A DNA stretch of 64,000 bases from the NCBI GenBank assembly GCA_026002935.1, contig BPGH01000001.1, positions 483,965 to 547,964 on the forward strand, in the 5' to 3' direction. A program made the position numbers and the translations under genes. The stretch's first letter is position 1; each line of letters opens with the position of its first letter. The notes under the pieces were generated by a model. It did no database searches. It saw only the letters and a program-made list of their open reading frames with translations, and was not told where the DNA came from. This document shows, in pieces, positions 34,286-44,907 of the stretch. This stretch comes from Acidimicrobiia bacterium. Its GTDB lineage: Bacteria > Actinomycetota > Acidimicrobiia > IMCC26256 > PALSA-610.

Positions 34286-35392
34286 TCAGGGCGCGACGTA
34301 GGTCGTGAGCCCGTAGACGAACACGAGCAGGGCCGCGAACGCGCCACTCGAAGCGCACCAGACCACGAGCGGGTCGCGGCGCAGGCGCGCGCCGAGCGCG
34401 ACGAACGCGGGGACCGCCGCGAGCTGCAGGCGCGGCGAGGCCGACGCGATGTTCGCGGTCAGCGCCAGGTACAGCGCGAGCACGGTCACGGCCTTCGCCC
34501 ACGGCGGCTGGCGGGCGGTCAGCCCGGCGGCCAGCAGCACGAGCGCCAGCACGGCACAGGCGAGGACGAGGACGCGGTTGAACTGCGCGCCGTCACGGAA
34601 CGTGTCCGCGACCGTCGTGGGGAGCCGTTTCCACGGCGTGCCCTCACCGAAGACCTCGCGTTCGACGCGCATCCACTGGCGGGGCTCACCCGTGTGGTTC
34701 CAGAGCCAGGCGAGGAACGCGACGAACCCGCTCGCGCAGATGCCGCCGGCGGCCGCGGCCGCGGCGAGCCGCCGGCCGGCCGTGCCGCGGGTGTGCTCCC
34801 ACGCGGCCAGCGCGCACGCGGCGACGAGCACCAGCCCGCTCGGGCGCGTCGCCGTCGCGAGCGCACCCACGGCCGCACCCGCGACCCAGCGGCCGTGGGC
34901 GAGCGCCAGCAGCGAGCCGCACATGAGGGCCAGCAGCAGCGCGTCCGCGTACGGCCAGCCGAACACGACCGTGCCGGGGAAGAAGCAGAAGACGAGGACG
35001 GTGCGGTCCGCGGTCGCCCGGTCGGTGAGGGCGGCCGCGAAGTGCCACAGCAGCACGGTCGCGACCGCGCCGGCGACCAGCGAGAGGACGACGCCCGCGG
35101 TCACGGCGCCGCCGGGCACCACCCGGTCGATCGCCTCCACGCCGAGCGGGTAGAGCGGGAAGAACGCGTGCTCGGGTGCGAGTGCGTCGCCGCGCGGGTA
35201 CCCCCGGTCGACGATGCCGAGGTAGTAGACCGCGTCCCACCGCGTGACGAGCTCGCCGAGCGACGGGCGGGGTGTGCGCACGTGCGGGGCCGCGGCCGTG
35301 ACGGCGAGGAGGACGAGGCGGGAGACGCCGTAGACGGCGAGCGCGCGCCACGCGCCGGGGGGCATCGGGTGCGTGGGCCGCGGCCGACTCAC
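34286..35392 (-). CDS. PIG-V-like mannosyltransferase family membrane protein
   Basis: 368 residues, about nine helices. 'RWDAVYYLGIVDRGYP' in the first loop, 'FFPLYPLGVEAIDRVV' and 'GWPYADALLLALMCGSLLAL' resemble the PIG-V/GPI mannosyltransferase II family in bacteria, which use polyprenol-linked mannose. The start is set at GTG 35392 (VSRPRPTHP), 8 nt after TAGGTT; the longer upstream extension is low-complexity. Converges with the 32432 gene with a 9-bp gap. Confidence 0.8.
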   Translation of the reverse strand: MSRPRPTHPMPPGAWRALAVYGVSRLVLLAVTAAAPHVRTPRPSLGELVTRWDAVYYLGIVDRGYPRGDALAPEHAFFPLYPLGVEAIDRVVPGGAVTAGVVLSLVAGAVATVLLWHFAAALTDRATADRTVLVFCFFPGTVVFGWPYADALLLALMCGSLLALAHGRWVAGAAVGALATATRPSGLVLVAACALAAWEHTRGTAGRRLAAAAAAGGICASGFVAFLAWLWNHTGEPRQWMRVEREVFGEGTPWKRLPTTVADTFRDGAQFNRVLVLACAVLALVLLAAGLTARQPPWAKAVTVLALYLALTANIASASPRLQLAAVPAFVALGARLRRDPLVVWCASSGAFAALLVFVYGLTTYVAP

Positions 35393-35474
35393 GCGTCCCG
35401 AACCTACCGCCCGCCTCCGCCGCCCCCGGGGCACGGCCGCCGGGGCCGCCCGGGGCGGCGCCCGCACTGGTTCG

Positions 35475-35497
35475 GGTATCTAACCGTTCGGTATCCT
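35475..35497. promoter_or_regulatory. marR-family promoter with repeats
   Basis: GGTATC occurs twice (35475-35480, 35490-35495) flanking ACCGTTCGGT (35483-35492), an inverted repeat. The second copy forms the TATCCT -10 box (35492-35497), 7 nt before the GTG. The layout suggests autorepression by the MarR product. Confidence 0.5.
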
Positions 35498-35504
35498 CAT
35501 CATC

Positions 35505-35942
35505 GTGCCGGCCCCGGTCCCCGACCCCGACCTCAGGCGCGCCGCCCGCGCGATCGCACTGGCCGCCCGCCGGCTCGAGCGCGCCACCGACGACCTCACC
35601 CTCGCCCAGTACCGGGTGCTCGCGCTGGTCGCGGGCGGCGACGAGCGCTCGTCGCTGCTCGCCGGGCGGCTCGCGCTCGCGAAGCCGACCGTCTCCGCCG
35701 TGGTCGACGGCCTCGTCGAGCGCGGCTACCTGGCGCGCGAGGCGGTACGCGGCGACCGGCGGTCGCAGCGGCTCGTCGTCACGCGCACGGGCCGCAAGGC
35801 GCTCGCCGCGGCGGAGGACGCGATGGCCGGGGCGCTGGCCGACGTGCTCCGGCACGGTGCCCGACCGGCGGCGGTGGTCGACGGGCTGTGCCTGCTCGAC
35901 GAGGCGATGACGGCAGCACTGGTCGAACGGTTGAGGCGATGA
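35505..35942 (+). CDS. MarR family transcriptional regulator
   Basis: 145 residues, winged helix. The recognition region is 'LAGRLALAKPTVSAVVDGLV' and the wing 'REAVRGDRRSQRLVVTRTG'. It overlaps the ABC exporter gene by 4 nt (ATGA), so it is co-transcribed with it and probably controls it in response to an exported or toxic compound. Confidence 0.9.
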   Translation: MPAPVPDPDLRRAARAIALAARRLERATDDLTLAQYRVLALVAGGDERSSLLAGRLALAKPTVSAVVDGLVERGYLAREAVRGDRRSQRLVVTRTGRKALAAAEDAMAGALADVLRHGARPAAVVDGLCLLDEAMTAALVERLRR

Positions 35943-38900
35943 GCGACACCACCGATCCGCGCCGCCCGGGCTGGGTGCGGCGGCTCGTCGGATACATGAA
36001 GCCCCACAAGAAGAATGCGTTCATCGCGTTCGGCGTCGCCGTCGCGGGCACGGTCATCTCCGCGCTCTCCCCGCTCGTGCAGCGCGTGATCGTCGACGAC
36101 GTCATCGTCGCCGGCGACCGCCCCCTCGCCCCGTGGCTCGCACTGCTCGTGGCGTTCGGGCTCGTGCGGTTCGCGCTCGCCTACGTGCGCCGCTACCGGG
36201 GCGGGCGGATCGCGCTCGACGTGCAGCACGACCTGCGCACGGCGATGTTCCGCCAGCTCCAGACCCTCGACTTCGCGGCCCACGACGCGATGCAGACCGG
36301 CCAGCTCGTCAGCCGCGCGTCGTCCGACATCGCGCTCATCCAGGGCTTCCTGCAGTTCCTCCCGATCGGCGTGGGCAACGTGCTCATGTTCGTGGTCTCG
36401 ATCGGGGCGATGCTGTGGCTCTCGCCGCTGCTCACCTTCGTCATGCTCGCGGTGGGGCCCGCACTGCTCCTCACCGCGATGCGGCTGCGCACCGCCGTGT
36501 TCCCGGCGAGCTGGGACGCGCAGCAGCGGGCCGGCGACGTCGCGAACGTCGTGGAGGAGGCCGTCACCGGCGTCCGGGTCGTGAAGGGCTTCGGCCAGGA
36601 GCGCGCCGAGCTCGAGCGGCTCGCGGAACGCTCGGAGCGGCTGTTCGCGGGGCGGGTGCGCCTGACGCGCATGCAGGCGCGCCTGCAACCCGCGCTCCAG
36701 GTCATCCCGGCACTCGGACAGGTCGGGGTGCTCGCGCTCGGTGGCTGGCTCGCGATCGAGGGGCGGATCAGCCTCGGGACCTTCCTCGCCTTCTCCACGT
36801 ACATGTTGCGGCTCGTGCCGCCCGTGCGGATGATGGCCGCGATCCTCACGGTCGGGCAGCTCGCCCGCGCCGGCGCCGAGCGCATCTTCGACCTGCTCGA
36901 CTCGACCCCGCTCGTGCAGGACCGCCCGGGTGCCGCGCCGCTGGCCGTCACGGAGGGACGGATCCGGTTCGACGACGTCTCGTTCGGCTACCTGTCGAGC
37001 GAACCCGTCCTCCGGGGGTTCTCCCTCGACGTCGCCCCCGGCGAGACGGTCGCGCTCGTCGGCTCCTCCGGCTCGGGGAAGTCGACCGTCGCGCTGCTGC
37101 TCCCGCGCTTCTACGACGTGCAGCGCGGGGCCGTGACGATCGACGGCACCGACGTGCGAGACGTGACGCTCGCCTCGCTGCGGTCGCGCATCGGAGTCGT
37201 GTTCGAGGACTCGTTCCTGTTCTCGGACACCGTGCGCGCCAACATCGCCTTCGCGAAGCCCGACGCCACCGACGCGGAGGTCGAGGCGGCCGCCCGCGCC
37301 GCGGAGGCGCACGCGTTCATCGAACGGCTGCCCGACGGCTACGGCACGGTGGTCGGCGAGCACGGGCTGACCCTCTCGGGAGGGCAACGACAGCGGATCG
37401 CCCTGGCACGCGCGCTCCTGTCGGACCCGAGCATCCTCGTGCTCGACGACGCGACGTCGTCGGTCGACGCGCGGGTCGAGGCCGAGATCCACGCGACGCT
37501 GCGGCGCATCGCGCGGGGGCGCACGACGATCCTCATCGCGCACCGGCGGTCGACGCTGTCGCTCGCCGACCGCATCGTCGTGGTCGACGCCGGACGCGTG
37601 CTCGACGCCGGCACCCACGACGAGCTGTACGCGCGCTGCGCGCACTACCGGATGCTGTTGTCGGGACCGGGCGACGACGCCGAGGGCGTCGACGCCGTGG
37701 CGTGGGAGGACGGCGCCGGCGCGGCCGGGACCGTCGACGGGGTGACGCCGGCCGCGTGGCGCGGGCTGCCCGAGGACGAGTGGCGCGAGGCCGAGATCGA
37801 GATGCGGACCCGCCCCGCCGCCCCCGCCGCCCGGGTCGGCGCCGGGCCGCCGGGCGGCGGGGGCGGCATGGGCTGGGTCGGCGGCATCTCGCTCGCACCC
37901 ACCCCGGAGCTGCTCGCCCGGGTCGACGCACTGCCGCCCGCCGACGCGCGGCCGCACGTGGACGTCGCCGCCGAGAGCCGCCCCGACCCGCAGTTCCGGT
38001 TCCTGCGGTTCATCCGCCCGTACCGGCGCGCGTTGGCCCTCGGGTTCGGGTTGGTGACGCTCGACGCGATCTGCACCCTCGCCGGACCGATGCTCGTGCG
38101 GCGCGGCATCGACGAGGGGGTGGTACGGGGCTCCACCCAGGCGCTGTTCGCGGCCGCGTTCGCGTTCCTCGGCGTGACGCTGTTCGACTGGGTCGTGATG
38201 TGGGCCCAGACCCGGGTGATGGGCCGCACGTCCGAGCGGCTGCTGCACGCGCTGCGGATCAAGGTGTTCGCGCACCTCCAGCGGCTCGGCGTCGACTACT
38301 ACGAGCGCGAGATGGCCGGTCGCGTGATGACGCGCATGACGACCGACATCGATTCGCTCTCCCAGCTCCTCCAGCAGGGCCTGATCACCGCGCTGGTGAA
38401 CCTGGTCTCGTTCGTCGGGGTCGGCATCGCCCTCACGATCATGAACCCGCCGCTCGCGCTGATCACGGCCGCGGTGCTGCCGCCCCTGATCGCGGCGACG
38501 CTGTGGTTCCGGGCCCAGTCGAGCCGGGCGTACGAGGCCGCGCGGGAACGGATCGCGGCGGTCAACGCCAACCTGCAGGAGGGGCTCTCGGGCGTGCGCG
38601 TCTCGCAGGCCTTCGCGCGCGAGCGGCGCAACGAGGAGCAGTTCGAGGAGGTCGCCCGCGGCTACCTCGAGGCGCGCCTCGGCGCCCAGCGCCTCGTCGC
38701 GATGTACTTCCCGTTCGTCGAGCTGCTGTCGGAGCTCGCGGCCGCGCTCGTGCTCGGCGCCGGCAGCGTGCTGATCGGCCGCGGCTCGCTCAGCGCGGGC
38801 GAGCTGATCGCGTTCCTGCTCTACCTCGACCTGTTCTTCGCCCCGATCCAGCAGCTCTCGCAGGTGTTCGACGCCTACCAGCAGGCGCGGGTCTCGCTCG

Positions 38901-39725
38901 ACCGCATCGGCGACCTCCTCGCCACGCCGACGTCGGTGCCCGAGCCAGACGACGGCGTCGTGCCCGGGGCGGCTGCGCGGGGAGATCGAGCTGCGCGGCG
39001 TGCACTTCCGCTACGCCGGCGCGCTCGACGAGGCGTTGCGCGGCGTCGACCTCCACGTGCGGCCGGGCGAGACGGTCGCGCTCGTCGGCGAGACCGGCGC
39101 CGGGAAGTCGACGGTCATCAAGCTGATCGCCCGCTTCTACGACGCGACCGCGGGCGAGGTGCTGGTCGACGGCGTGCCGGTCGGGCGGTACGACCCCGTC
39201 GCGTTCCACGGGCAGCTCGGGATCGTCCCGCAGGAGGCGTTCCTGTTCTCCGGCACGATCCGCGACAACATCGCGTACGGGAGGCGTGACGCGACCGACG
39301 CCGAGGTCGAGGCGGCGGCCCGCGCCGTCGGCGCCCACGACTTCATCGCGACGCTCCCCGGCGGCTACCTGCAGCCGGTGAGCGAGCGCGGCCGGTCGCT
39401 GTCGTCGGGGCAACGGCAGCTCATCGCGCTCGCCCGCGCCCACCTGGTCGACCCGGCGATCCTGCTGCTCGACGAGGCGACCTCGAACCTCGACCTCGCG
39501 ACGGAGGCGCGGGTGCAGCGCGCGATGGGCGTGGCCGCGCGCGGCCGCACGACGGTGCTGATCGCGCACCGGCTGCAGACCGCCCGGCTCGCGGACCGGA
39601 TCGTGGTGGTGGACCACGGCCGGGTCGTCGAGGACGGCACCCACGACGAGCTCGTCGCGCGCGGCGGCCGGTACGCGCGGCTGTGGGCGTCCGCCGAGGG
39701 CGCGCCGACGGCGGCCGCGAGCTGA
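35939..39725 (+). CDS. fused double ABC exporter (TMD-NBD-TMD-NBD), one frameshift
   Basis: About 1261 residues: two complete half-exporters in one chain. NBD1 has Walker A 'GSSGSGKST', signature 'LSGGQRQR', Walker B ending 'LVLDDATS' and H-loop 'IAHRRS'. NBD2 has 'GETGAGKST', 'LSSGQRQ', 'LLLDEATS' and 'IAHRLQ'. NBD1 has Asp where the catalytic Glu belongs, so the two ATP sites differ, as in heterodimeric exporters. A Gly/Pro-rich linker (near 37790-37960) joins the halves. One extra G at 38966-38969 breaks the frame just before NBD2; otherwise it would lack the second motor. The MarR partner suggests drug or lipid export. Confidence 0.88.
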
Positions 39726-39763
39726 CGCGCCGCGCCGTGCCGGCCTGTCCTAGTGTCGGCGCG

Positions 39764-41379
39764 GTGAAGCCGCCTCCCGACCGGCCCGGGCGCACGTGGT
39801 GGCGCGACGGGGTCCTGTACCAGATCTATCCCCGTTCCTACATGGACTCGAACGGCGACGGCGTGGGCGACCTGCGGGGAATCGTCGACCGCCTCGACCA
39901 CCTCCAGTGGCTCGGCGTCGAGGGCATCTGGCTCGACCCGATCACGGTGTCGCCGAACGACGACTGGGGGTACGACGTCAGCGACTACACCGACGTCGAC
40001 CCCGCGCTCGGCACCCTCGCCGACGCCGACGAGCTGATCGAGGAGGCGGCGCGGCGGGGGATCAAGGTGATCCTCGACCTCGTGCCCAACCACACGAGTG
40101 ACCGCCACCCGTGGTTCGTCGACGCCCGCTCGTCGCGCGACGCCCGGCACCGCGACTGGTACGTGTGGGCGGATCCCGCCCCCGGCGGCGGCCCGCCGAA
40201 CAACTGGGTGAACACCTTCGACCCCGGCCGCAGCGCCTGGACCTACGACGAGCACACGGGGCAGTACTACCTGCACAACTTCCTCGCGTCGCAGCCCGAC
40301 CTCAACTGGTGGAACGAGGAGGTGCGCGACGCGTTCGACCGGATCTTCCGGTTCTGGTACGACCGCGGCGTCGCGGGGTTCCGGCTCGACGTCGCCCACC
40401 AGATCATCAAGGACCGCGAGCTGCGCGACAACCCGCCCGCCACGGCGGACGACCACTGGTACGTGCAGCTCCGGGGCCAGCGGCAGACCTACAACGCGAC
40501 CCGTCCCGAGGTGCACGACGTGCTGCGCCGGTGGCGCCGGATCTGCGAGGAGTACGACCCGCCGCGCATCCTCGTCGGCGAGACGTACGTGTTCGAGCCG
40601 GAGCAGCTCGCCGCCTTCTACGGCGAGGGCGACGAGGTGAACCTGGCGTTCAACCTCATGTTCCTGCACGCGCGCGTTCGACGCCGCGGAGCTGCGGCGG
40701 TGCGTGGAGACCGCGGAGCGGCTGATCCCCGCCGGCTGCCAGCCCACCTGGACGGCCGGCAACCACGACAACCGCCGGTTCCCGACGCGCTGGTGCGGCG
40801 GGGACCCGGCGCTGACGCGGGTCGCGATGGTGCTGCTGATGGGCCTGCGGGGCACGCCGTTCCTGTACTACGGCGACGAGATCGGGATGCCCGACACGGA
40901 CGTGCCGCCCGAGCGGGTGCTCGACCCCGTCGGCCGCATCCACGGCCCGCGGCTCGGCCGCGACCCCGAGCGCACCCCGATGCACTGGTCGGCCGAGGAG
41001 GGCGCCGGGTTCACCCGCCCGGGCGTCGAGCCCTGGCTGCCCTTCGGCGACCACCGGGCGTGCAACGTCGCCGACCAGCGGCACGACCCCGATTCGATGC
41101 TCTCGCTCACGCGCGACCTGATCGGGCTGCGCGACGCGCTCCCCGACCTGCGGCGCGGCGCGTACCGCACGCACCCGGCCTCCTCGGGCGCGTTCTGGGC
41201 GTGGGAGCGCGGCGAGCGCGTCGTCGTCGCCGCCAACCTGGGCGACGAGCCCGTCACGGTCGCGGGGGTCGACGGGACGATCCGCGTCTCGACGATCCGG
41301 GCGCGCGACGCCGAGGAGGACCACCGGTGCGCTGCACGTCGAGCCGAAGGAGGCGCTGGTGCTGGTGCGCCGGCCGTGA
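39764..41379 (+). CDS. GH13 alpha-glucosidase / oligo-1,6-glucosidase (two frameshifts)
   Basis: About 538 residues. The (beta/alpha)8 barrel shows 'DGVLYQIYPRSYMDSNGDGV', 'DLVPNHTSDRHPWF', the nucleophile in 'GFRLDVAHQI', the acid/base in 'LVGETYVFEP' and 'GNHDNRR'. It hydrolyses alpha-glucosidic bonds in maltose, isomaltose or trehalose-like substrates in the cytosol. Frame breaks at about 40672-40679 (before 'FDAAELRRC') and 41325-41332 (before 'GALHVEPKEALVLV') are each mended by removing one base. GTG start, 7 nt after TAGTGT. No sugar transporter is adjacent. Confidence 0.88.
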
Positions 41380-41385
41380 CCGGCG

Positions 41386-42413
41386 TCAGGCCGCCCCGCC
41401 CGCGCCGGGCCGGCCGACCAGGCGAGCAGCTCGGCGGCGCCGCGCGCGTTGACCACCTGCCCGGCCGTCACGCCGCACTCGGCGGCGCGGTCGGTGCCGT
41501 AGGGCCTGCCAGTGGAGCTGGTCCGCCGCGTGCGCGTCGGTGCTGATCGCGACGGTCACGCCCGCCTCGGCCGCCGCGCGCAAGCACCCGGCGCGGCGGG
41601 TCGAGCCGCTCGGGCCGGCAGTTGACCTCGAGCGCCGTGCCCGACGCGAGGCACGCCTCGAGCACCGCCTCCACGTCGAAGAGCGACTCGGGACGGCCGC
41701 GCCCGGTGAGGAGCCGCCCGGTCACGTGCCCGAGCACGTCGACCGCGGGGTGCGACACCGCGCGCACCATGCGGCGCGTCATCTCCGCGGCGTCCATGCG
41801 CAGCTTCGAGTGCACGCTCGCGACCACCACGTCGACGCGTGCGAGCACGTCGTCGTCGTGGTCGAGCGCGCCGTCCTCGAGGATGTCGACCTCCACGCCG
41901 GTGAGGATCCGGAACGGTGCCAGCTCCTCGTTCAGCTCGGCGACCACGTCGAGCTGGCGAGCGAGCCGGTCGCGGGTCAGGCCGTTCGCGACGGTGAGCC
42001 GCGGCGAGTGGTCGGTGAGGGCGAGGTACTCGTGTCCGATCGCGCGCGCCTGCTCGGCCATCTCGCGGATCGTGTTCCCGCCGTCGGACCAGTCGGAGTG
42101 GCTGTGCAGGTCGCCGCGCAGCTGCGCGCGCAGCGCCTCGCCGGCGTCGGTGCCCGGGGACGGGGCGTGCTCGAGGAGGCGCGCGAGGTAGTCGGGGGTC
42201 TCGCCGGCGAGCGCCTGCGCGATCACCGTGGCCGTCGTGTCGCCCACGCCCGGGATGTCGGTCAGGCGCCCGGCCGCGGCCAGCCACGCGAGCTCGCCGG
42301 CGGGCACGCGCGAGACCTCGCGCGCCGCGCGCCGGAACGCCTGCGCGCGGCGCGCCGTCCCGGCCGCGCATCAGCAGCTCGGCGATGCGATCGAGCGCCT
42401 CGACCGGGGTCAC
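41386..42413 (-). CDS. HhH-PHP domain phosphoesterase-like protein, several frameshifts
   Basis: About 340 residues. A helix-hairpin-helix ('DIPGVGDTTATVIAQAL') precedes a PHP metal-dependent domain: 'GDLHSHSDWSDGG', 'LALTDHSPRL', 'LTGVEVDILEDG', 'ASVHSKL', 'VLGHVTGR', 'EVNC', 'ISTDAHAADQLHW'. This is the C-terminal half of a PolX-type polymerase without the polymerase domain, a known actinobacterial form. Breaks occur near 42350-42364, 41590-41600 and 41503-41507. The last ones leave the exact C-terminus uncertain, with a stop at 41386 most likely. Either heavy consensus error or a decaying gene. Confidence 0.7.
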
Positions 42414-42436
42414 GGCCGCAACCTACCCTGCGGGTC

Positions 42437-43054
42437 GTGGGCCTCTACACGGAGCAGGTCGTACCCCGCTTCACCGACCTGCTGCTGGGGACCAAGGCGT
42501 TCGGGAGGATCCGGCGCCGGGTGTGCGCGGGGCTGCACGGCGACGTGCTCGAGATCGGCTTCGGTTCGGGCCTCAACCTGCCGTACCTGCCCGCCGAGGT
42601 CACGGGCCTCTGGGCGGTCGAACCGTCGGGCGTCGGGCTGCGTCTCGCGCGCGCCCGCATCGAGTCGGCGCGCGTCCCGGTGCACCCCGCCGGGGCCGAC
42701 GGCGCGCGCCTCGACCTCCCCGACGACCGCTTCGACGCCGCGCTGTCGACGATGACGCTGTGCACGATCCCCGACGTCGAGGGCGCGCTCGCCGAGGTGC
42801 GACGCGTGCTGAAGCCCGGCGCGCGCCTGCACTTCGCGGAGCACGGCCGGTCGCCCGACCCGAAGGTCCGGCGCACCCAGGACCGGTTCGACCCGTGGCA
42901 GCAGCGGCTGGCGGGCGGCTGCCACCTCAACCGCGACATCGTCGGGCTGATCGAGGGCGCCGGCCTGCGCGTCGAGACGGTCGAACACTTCTCCCTGCGG
43001 GCGCCGCGGGCGTGGGGGTACATGTCGCTCGGGCGCGCGGTCAAGGACGGGTGA
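42437..43054 (+). CDS. class I SAM-dependent methyltransferase
   Basis: 205 residues. SAM motif I 'DVLEIGFGSGLNLPYLP', acidic 'WAVEPSG', motif II/III 'FDAALSTMTLCTIPDVEGAL' and 'LKPGARLHFAEHG'. It resembles Methyltransf_11 small-molecule or phospholipid N-methyltransferases; the 'DRFDPWQQRLAGGCHLNRD' region recalls the phosphatidylethanolamine methyltransferase type. GTG 7 nt after TACCCT. A hairpin follows the stop. Confidence 0.85.
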   Translation: MGLYTEQVVPRFTDLLLGTKAFGRIRRRVCAGLHGDVLEIGFGSGLNLPYLPAEVTGLWAVEPSGVGLRLARARIESARVPVHPAGADGARLDLPDDRFDAALSTMTLCTIPDVEGALAEVRRVLKPGARLHFAEHGRSPDPKVRRTQDRFDPWQQRLAGGCHLNRDIVGLIEGAGLRVETVEHFSLRAPRAWGYMSLGRAVKDG

Positions 43055-43077
43055 CGGGCGCGGCGACGGGCACGGCA

Positions 43078-43105
43078 CCGCCCCGGAGGGGCCCCACCGG
43101 GGCGG
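43078..43105 (+). terminator. hairpin after the methyltransferase gene
   Basis: ccgccccgg (43078-43086) pairs with ccggggcgg (43097-43105) across 10 nt, 24 bp after the stop and just before the tRNA-Ser promoter. No T-run. Confidence 0.55.
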
Positions 43106-43108
43106 CCG

Positions 43109-43114
43109 TATACT
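43109..43114 (+). promoter_or_regulatory. tRNA-Ser -10 box
   Basis: TATACT at 43109-43114, 11 bp before the mature tRNA 5' end, is the closest to consensus of the TANNNT boxes noted in the window. Confidence 0.6.
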
Positions 43115-43125
43115 GCGGCGATCCC

Positions 43126-43218
43126 GGAGGGCTGACCGAGTGGCCGAAGGTGCTCGCCTGCTAAGCGAGTAGGGGGCGTCGAGCCCCCTCGAGGGTTCAA
43201 ATCCCTCGCCCTCCGCCA
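43126..43218 (+). tRNA. tRNA-Ser (GCU)
   Basis: Acceptor GGAGGGC/GCCCTCC. Anticodon loop CTGCTAA gives GCT. Long variable arm 'AGGGGGCGTCGAGCCCCCT', T-loop GTTCAAA, and CCA encoded at 43216-43218. Confidence 0.95.
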
Positions 43219-43295
43219 GGTGCGCCGTGCGTCCGGCGCGCCCCCGGCCGTCGTCGCGCGGCGGGCGCCCGGCGTCGCGTCCCTATGCTGCGGCG

Positions 43296-43937
43296 GTGGC
43301 GTCCGCCGGTGAGCTGCGCGAGGTGTTCGAGCACTGCGGCGCCGCGACCGTCGGCGAGGCGGGTGGGTCGCCCGCCGCGGCGCGCATCCGGCCGGTCTGG
43401 CCGGGTGCCCGGGTCGCCGGTCCCGCGCTGACCGTCGTGTGCGCGCCGGGCGACAACCTCGCCGTGCACGTCGCGGTCGCGCGCGCCGCACCGGGCACGG
43501 TGCTGGTCGTCGAGGCCGCGGCGGAGCCGGGACGCGGCTACTGGGGGGAGGTGCTGACGACGGCCGCGCTCGAGCGCAGGGTCGCGGGGTTGGTGATCGA
43601 CGGTGGCGTCCGCGACGTCGACGCCCTCGAGCGGTCGCGCTTCCCGGTCTTCGCGCCGGTGATCGCGCTGCCCGGGGCGACGAAGGACCGCGGCGGCACC
43701 GTGGGGGGCGCCGCGCGTGTCGGCGGCGTCGTGGTCGCGTCGGGCGACTGGGTCGTGGCCGACACCGACGGTGTCGTGTTCGTCCCCGCCGGCCGGGCCG
43801 CGCAGGTCGCCGCCGCGGCGCGGGCGCGTGCCGAGCGCGAGGCCCGCCTCCTCGAGGAACTGCGCGCCGGGCGGACCACGCTCGAGCTGCTCGGCCTCGA
43901 CCCGTCGGCGGTCGTCGTCGCGGAGCCGGGGGGCTGA
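43296..43937 (+). CDS. RraA-like / 4-hydroxy-4-methyl-2-oxoglutarate aldolase family protein
   Basis: 213 residues. Family marks are 'GDNLAVHVAVARA', 'YWGEVLTTAALER', 'VIDGGVRDVDAL' and 'DTDGVVFVPA'. In this family Arg and Asp of DGGxRD bind the metal/oxyacid for retro-aldol or oxaloacetate decarboxylase activity; other members (RraA) inhibit RNase E. An enzyme role is more likely here, since the next gene is a 2-hydroxyacid dehydrogenase. GTG 6 nt after TATGCT. Confidence 0.85.
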   Translation: MASAGELREVFEHCGAATVGEAGGSPAAARIRPVWPGARVAGPALTVVCAPGDNLAVHVAVARAAPGTVLVVEAAAEPGRGYWGEVLTTAALERRVAGLVIDGGVRDVDALERSRFPVFAPVIALPGATKDRGGTVGGAARVGGVVVASGDWVVADTDGVVFVPAGRAAQVAAAARARAEREARLLEELRAGRTTLELLGLDPSAVVVAEPGG

Positions 43938-43962
43938 CGGCCGCCCGGCGACTCCGGGACCG

Positions 43963-44907
43963 TCAGGGGGCGACGACGTTCGGTGGGGTGCCGCCCGCCA
44001 GCACCGTCGCCACCGCGGACGTCGCGGTCGTCGCCATCAGCGTGCGGGTGCGCGCCGATGCCGAGCCCACGTGCGGCAGCAGCACGGTCCGCGGGGCCTG
44101 CAGCAGGCGCGGGTGCACCTCCGGCTCGCGCTCGTACACGTCGAGGCCCGCCGCGAACAACCGCCCCTCGTGGAGCGCGTCGGCGAGCGCCGCCTCGTCG
44201 ACGATCGTGCCCCGCGCGGTGTTGACGAGCACCGCGGTCGGCTTCATCAGCGACAGCCGGCGCGCGTCGATCAGGTGGTGCGTCGCGTCGCCTCCCGGCA
44301 CGTGGAGCGTCACGACGTCGGACCCGGCCAGCAGCGTGTCGAGATCCGCGACGTAGCCCTCCTCGCCCGTCGGCCGGCGCGCGTGGTGCAGCACCCGCAT
44401 CGAGAACCCGGCGGCACGCGCCGCGACCGCCCGGCCGATGCGGCCGTAGCCGACGACGCCGAGCGTCGCGCCGTGCACGTCCACGCCGAGGTACTGCGTG
44501 ATCCCCCAGCCCTTCCATCGCCCGCCCCGCAGGTCGGCCTCCGCGGTCGACGTGAGGCGGCACGCGGCGAGGATCAGCGCGAACGCCAGGTCGGCGGTGG
44601 TCTCGTCGAGGACGCCCGGCGTGTTGCACACGACGACGCCGTGGCGCGCCGCGGCGGCGACGTCGACGTTGTCGTAGCCGACCGCGACGTTCGCGACGAC
44701 CCGCAGACGGCCCGCCCCGGCGGCCAGGACGCGGTCGTCGATGCGGTCGGTCAGCAGGCAGACGATCGCGTCGACCCCGGCGGCGAGCTCGACCAGCTCG
44801 TCGTGGGGATACGGCTCGTCGTCGGCCCTCGGCCCGACGATCTCGTGGCCTTCGAGCGGGGCCAGCCCGCCGTCGGGCAGGCGGCGGGTGACCAGGACGC
44901 GCGCCAT
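43963..44907 (-). CDS. D-2-hydroxyacid dehydrogenase (glyoxylate/hydroxypyruvate reductase type)
   Basis: 314 residues. Catalytic Arg in 'VLVNTARGTIVDE', Glu in 'DVYEREPEV' and His in 'LLPHVGSAS'; NAD(P) fold 'LGVVGYGRIGRAVAARAAGF'. Reduces a 2-oxoacid such as glyoxylate or hydroxypyruvate. Convergent with the RraA-like gene. Length normal; ATG start at MARVLVTRRLP. Confidence 0.9.
   Translation of the reverse strand: MARVLVTRRLPDGGLAPLEGHEIVGPRADDEPYPHDELVELAAGVDAIVCLLTDRIDDRVLAAGAGRLRVVANVAVGYDNVDVAAAARHGVVVCNTPGVLDETTADLAFALILAACRLTSTAEADLRGGRWKGWGITQYLGVDVHGATLGVVGYGRIGRAVAARAAGFSMRVLHHARRPTGEEGYVADLDTLLAGSDVVTLHVPGGDATHHLIDARRLSLMKPTAVLVNTARGTIVDEAALADALHEGRLFAAGLDVYEREPEVHPRLLQAPRTVLLPHVGSASARTRTLMATTATSAVATVLAGGTPPNVVAP

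Noticed and set aside
41386..42413. Calling the PHP gene a true pseudogene
   Set aside because: Every catalytic motif survives, and the breaks are of the same single-base kind as in essential genes, so sequence error is the simpler reading.
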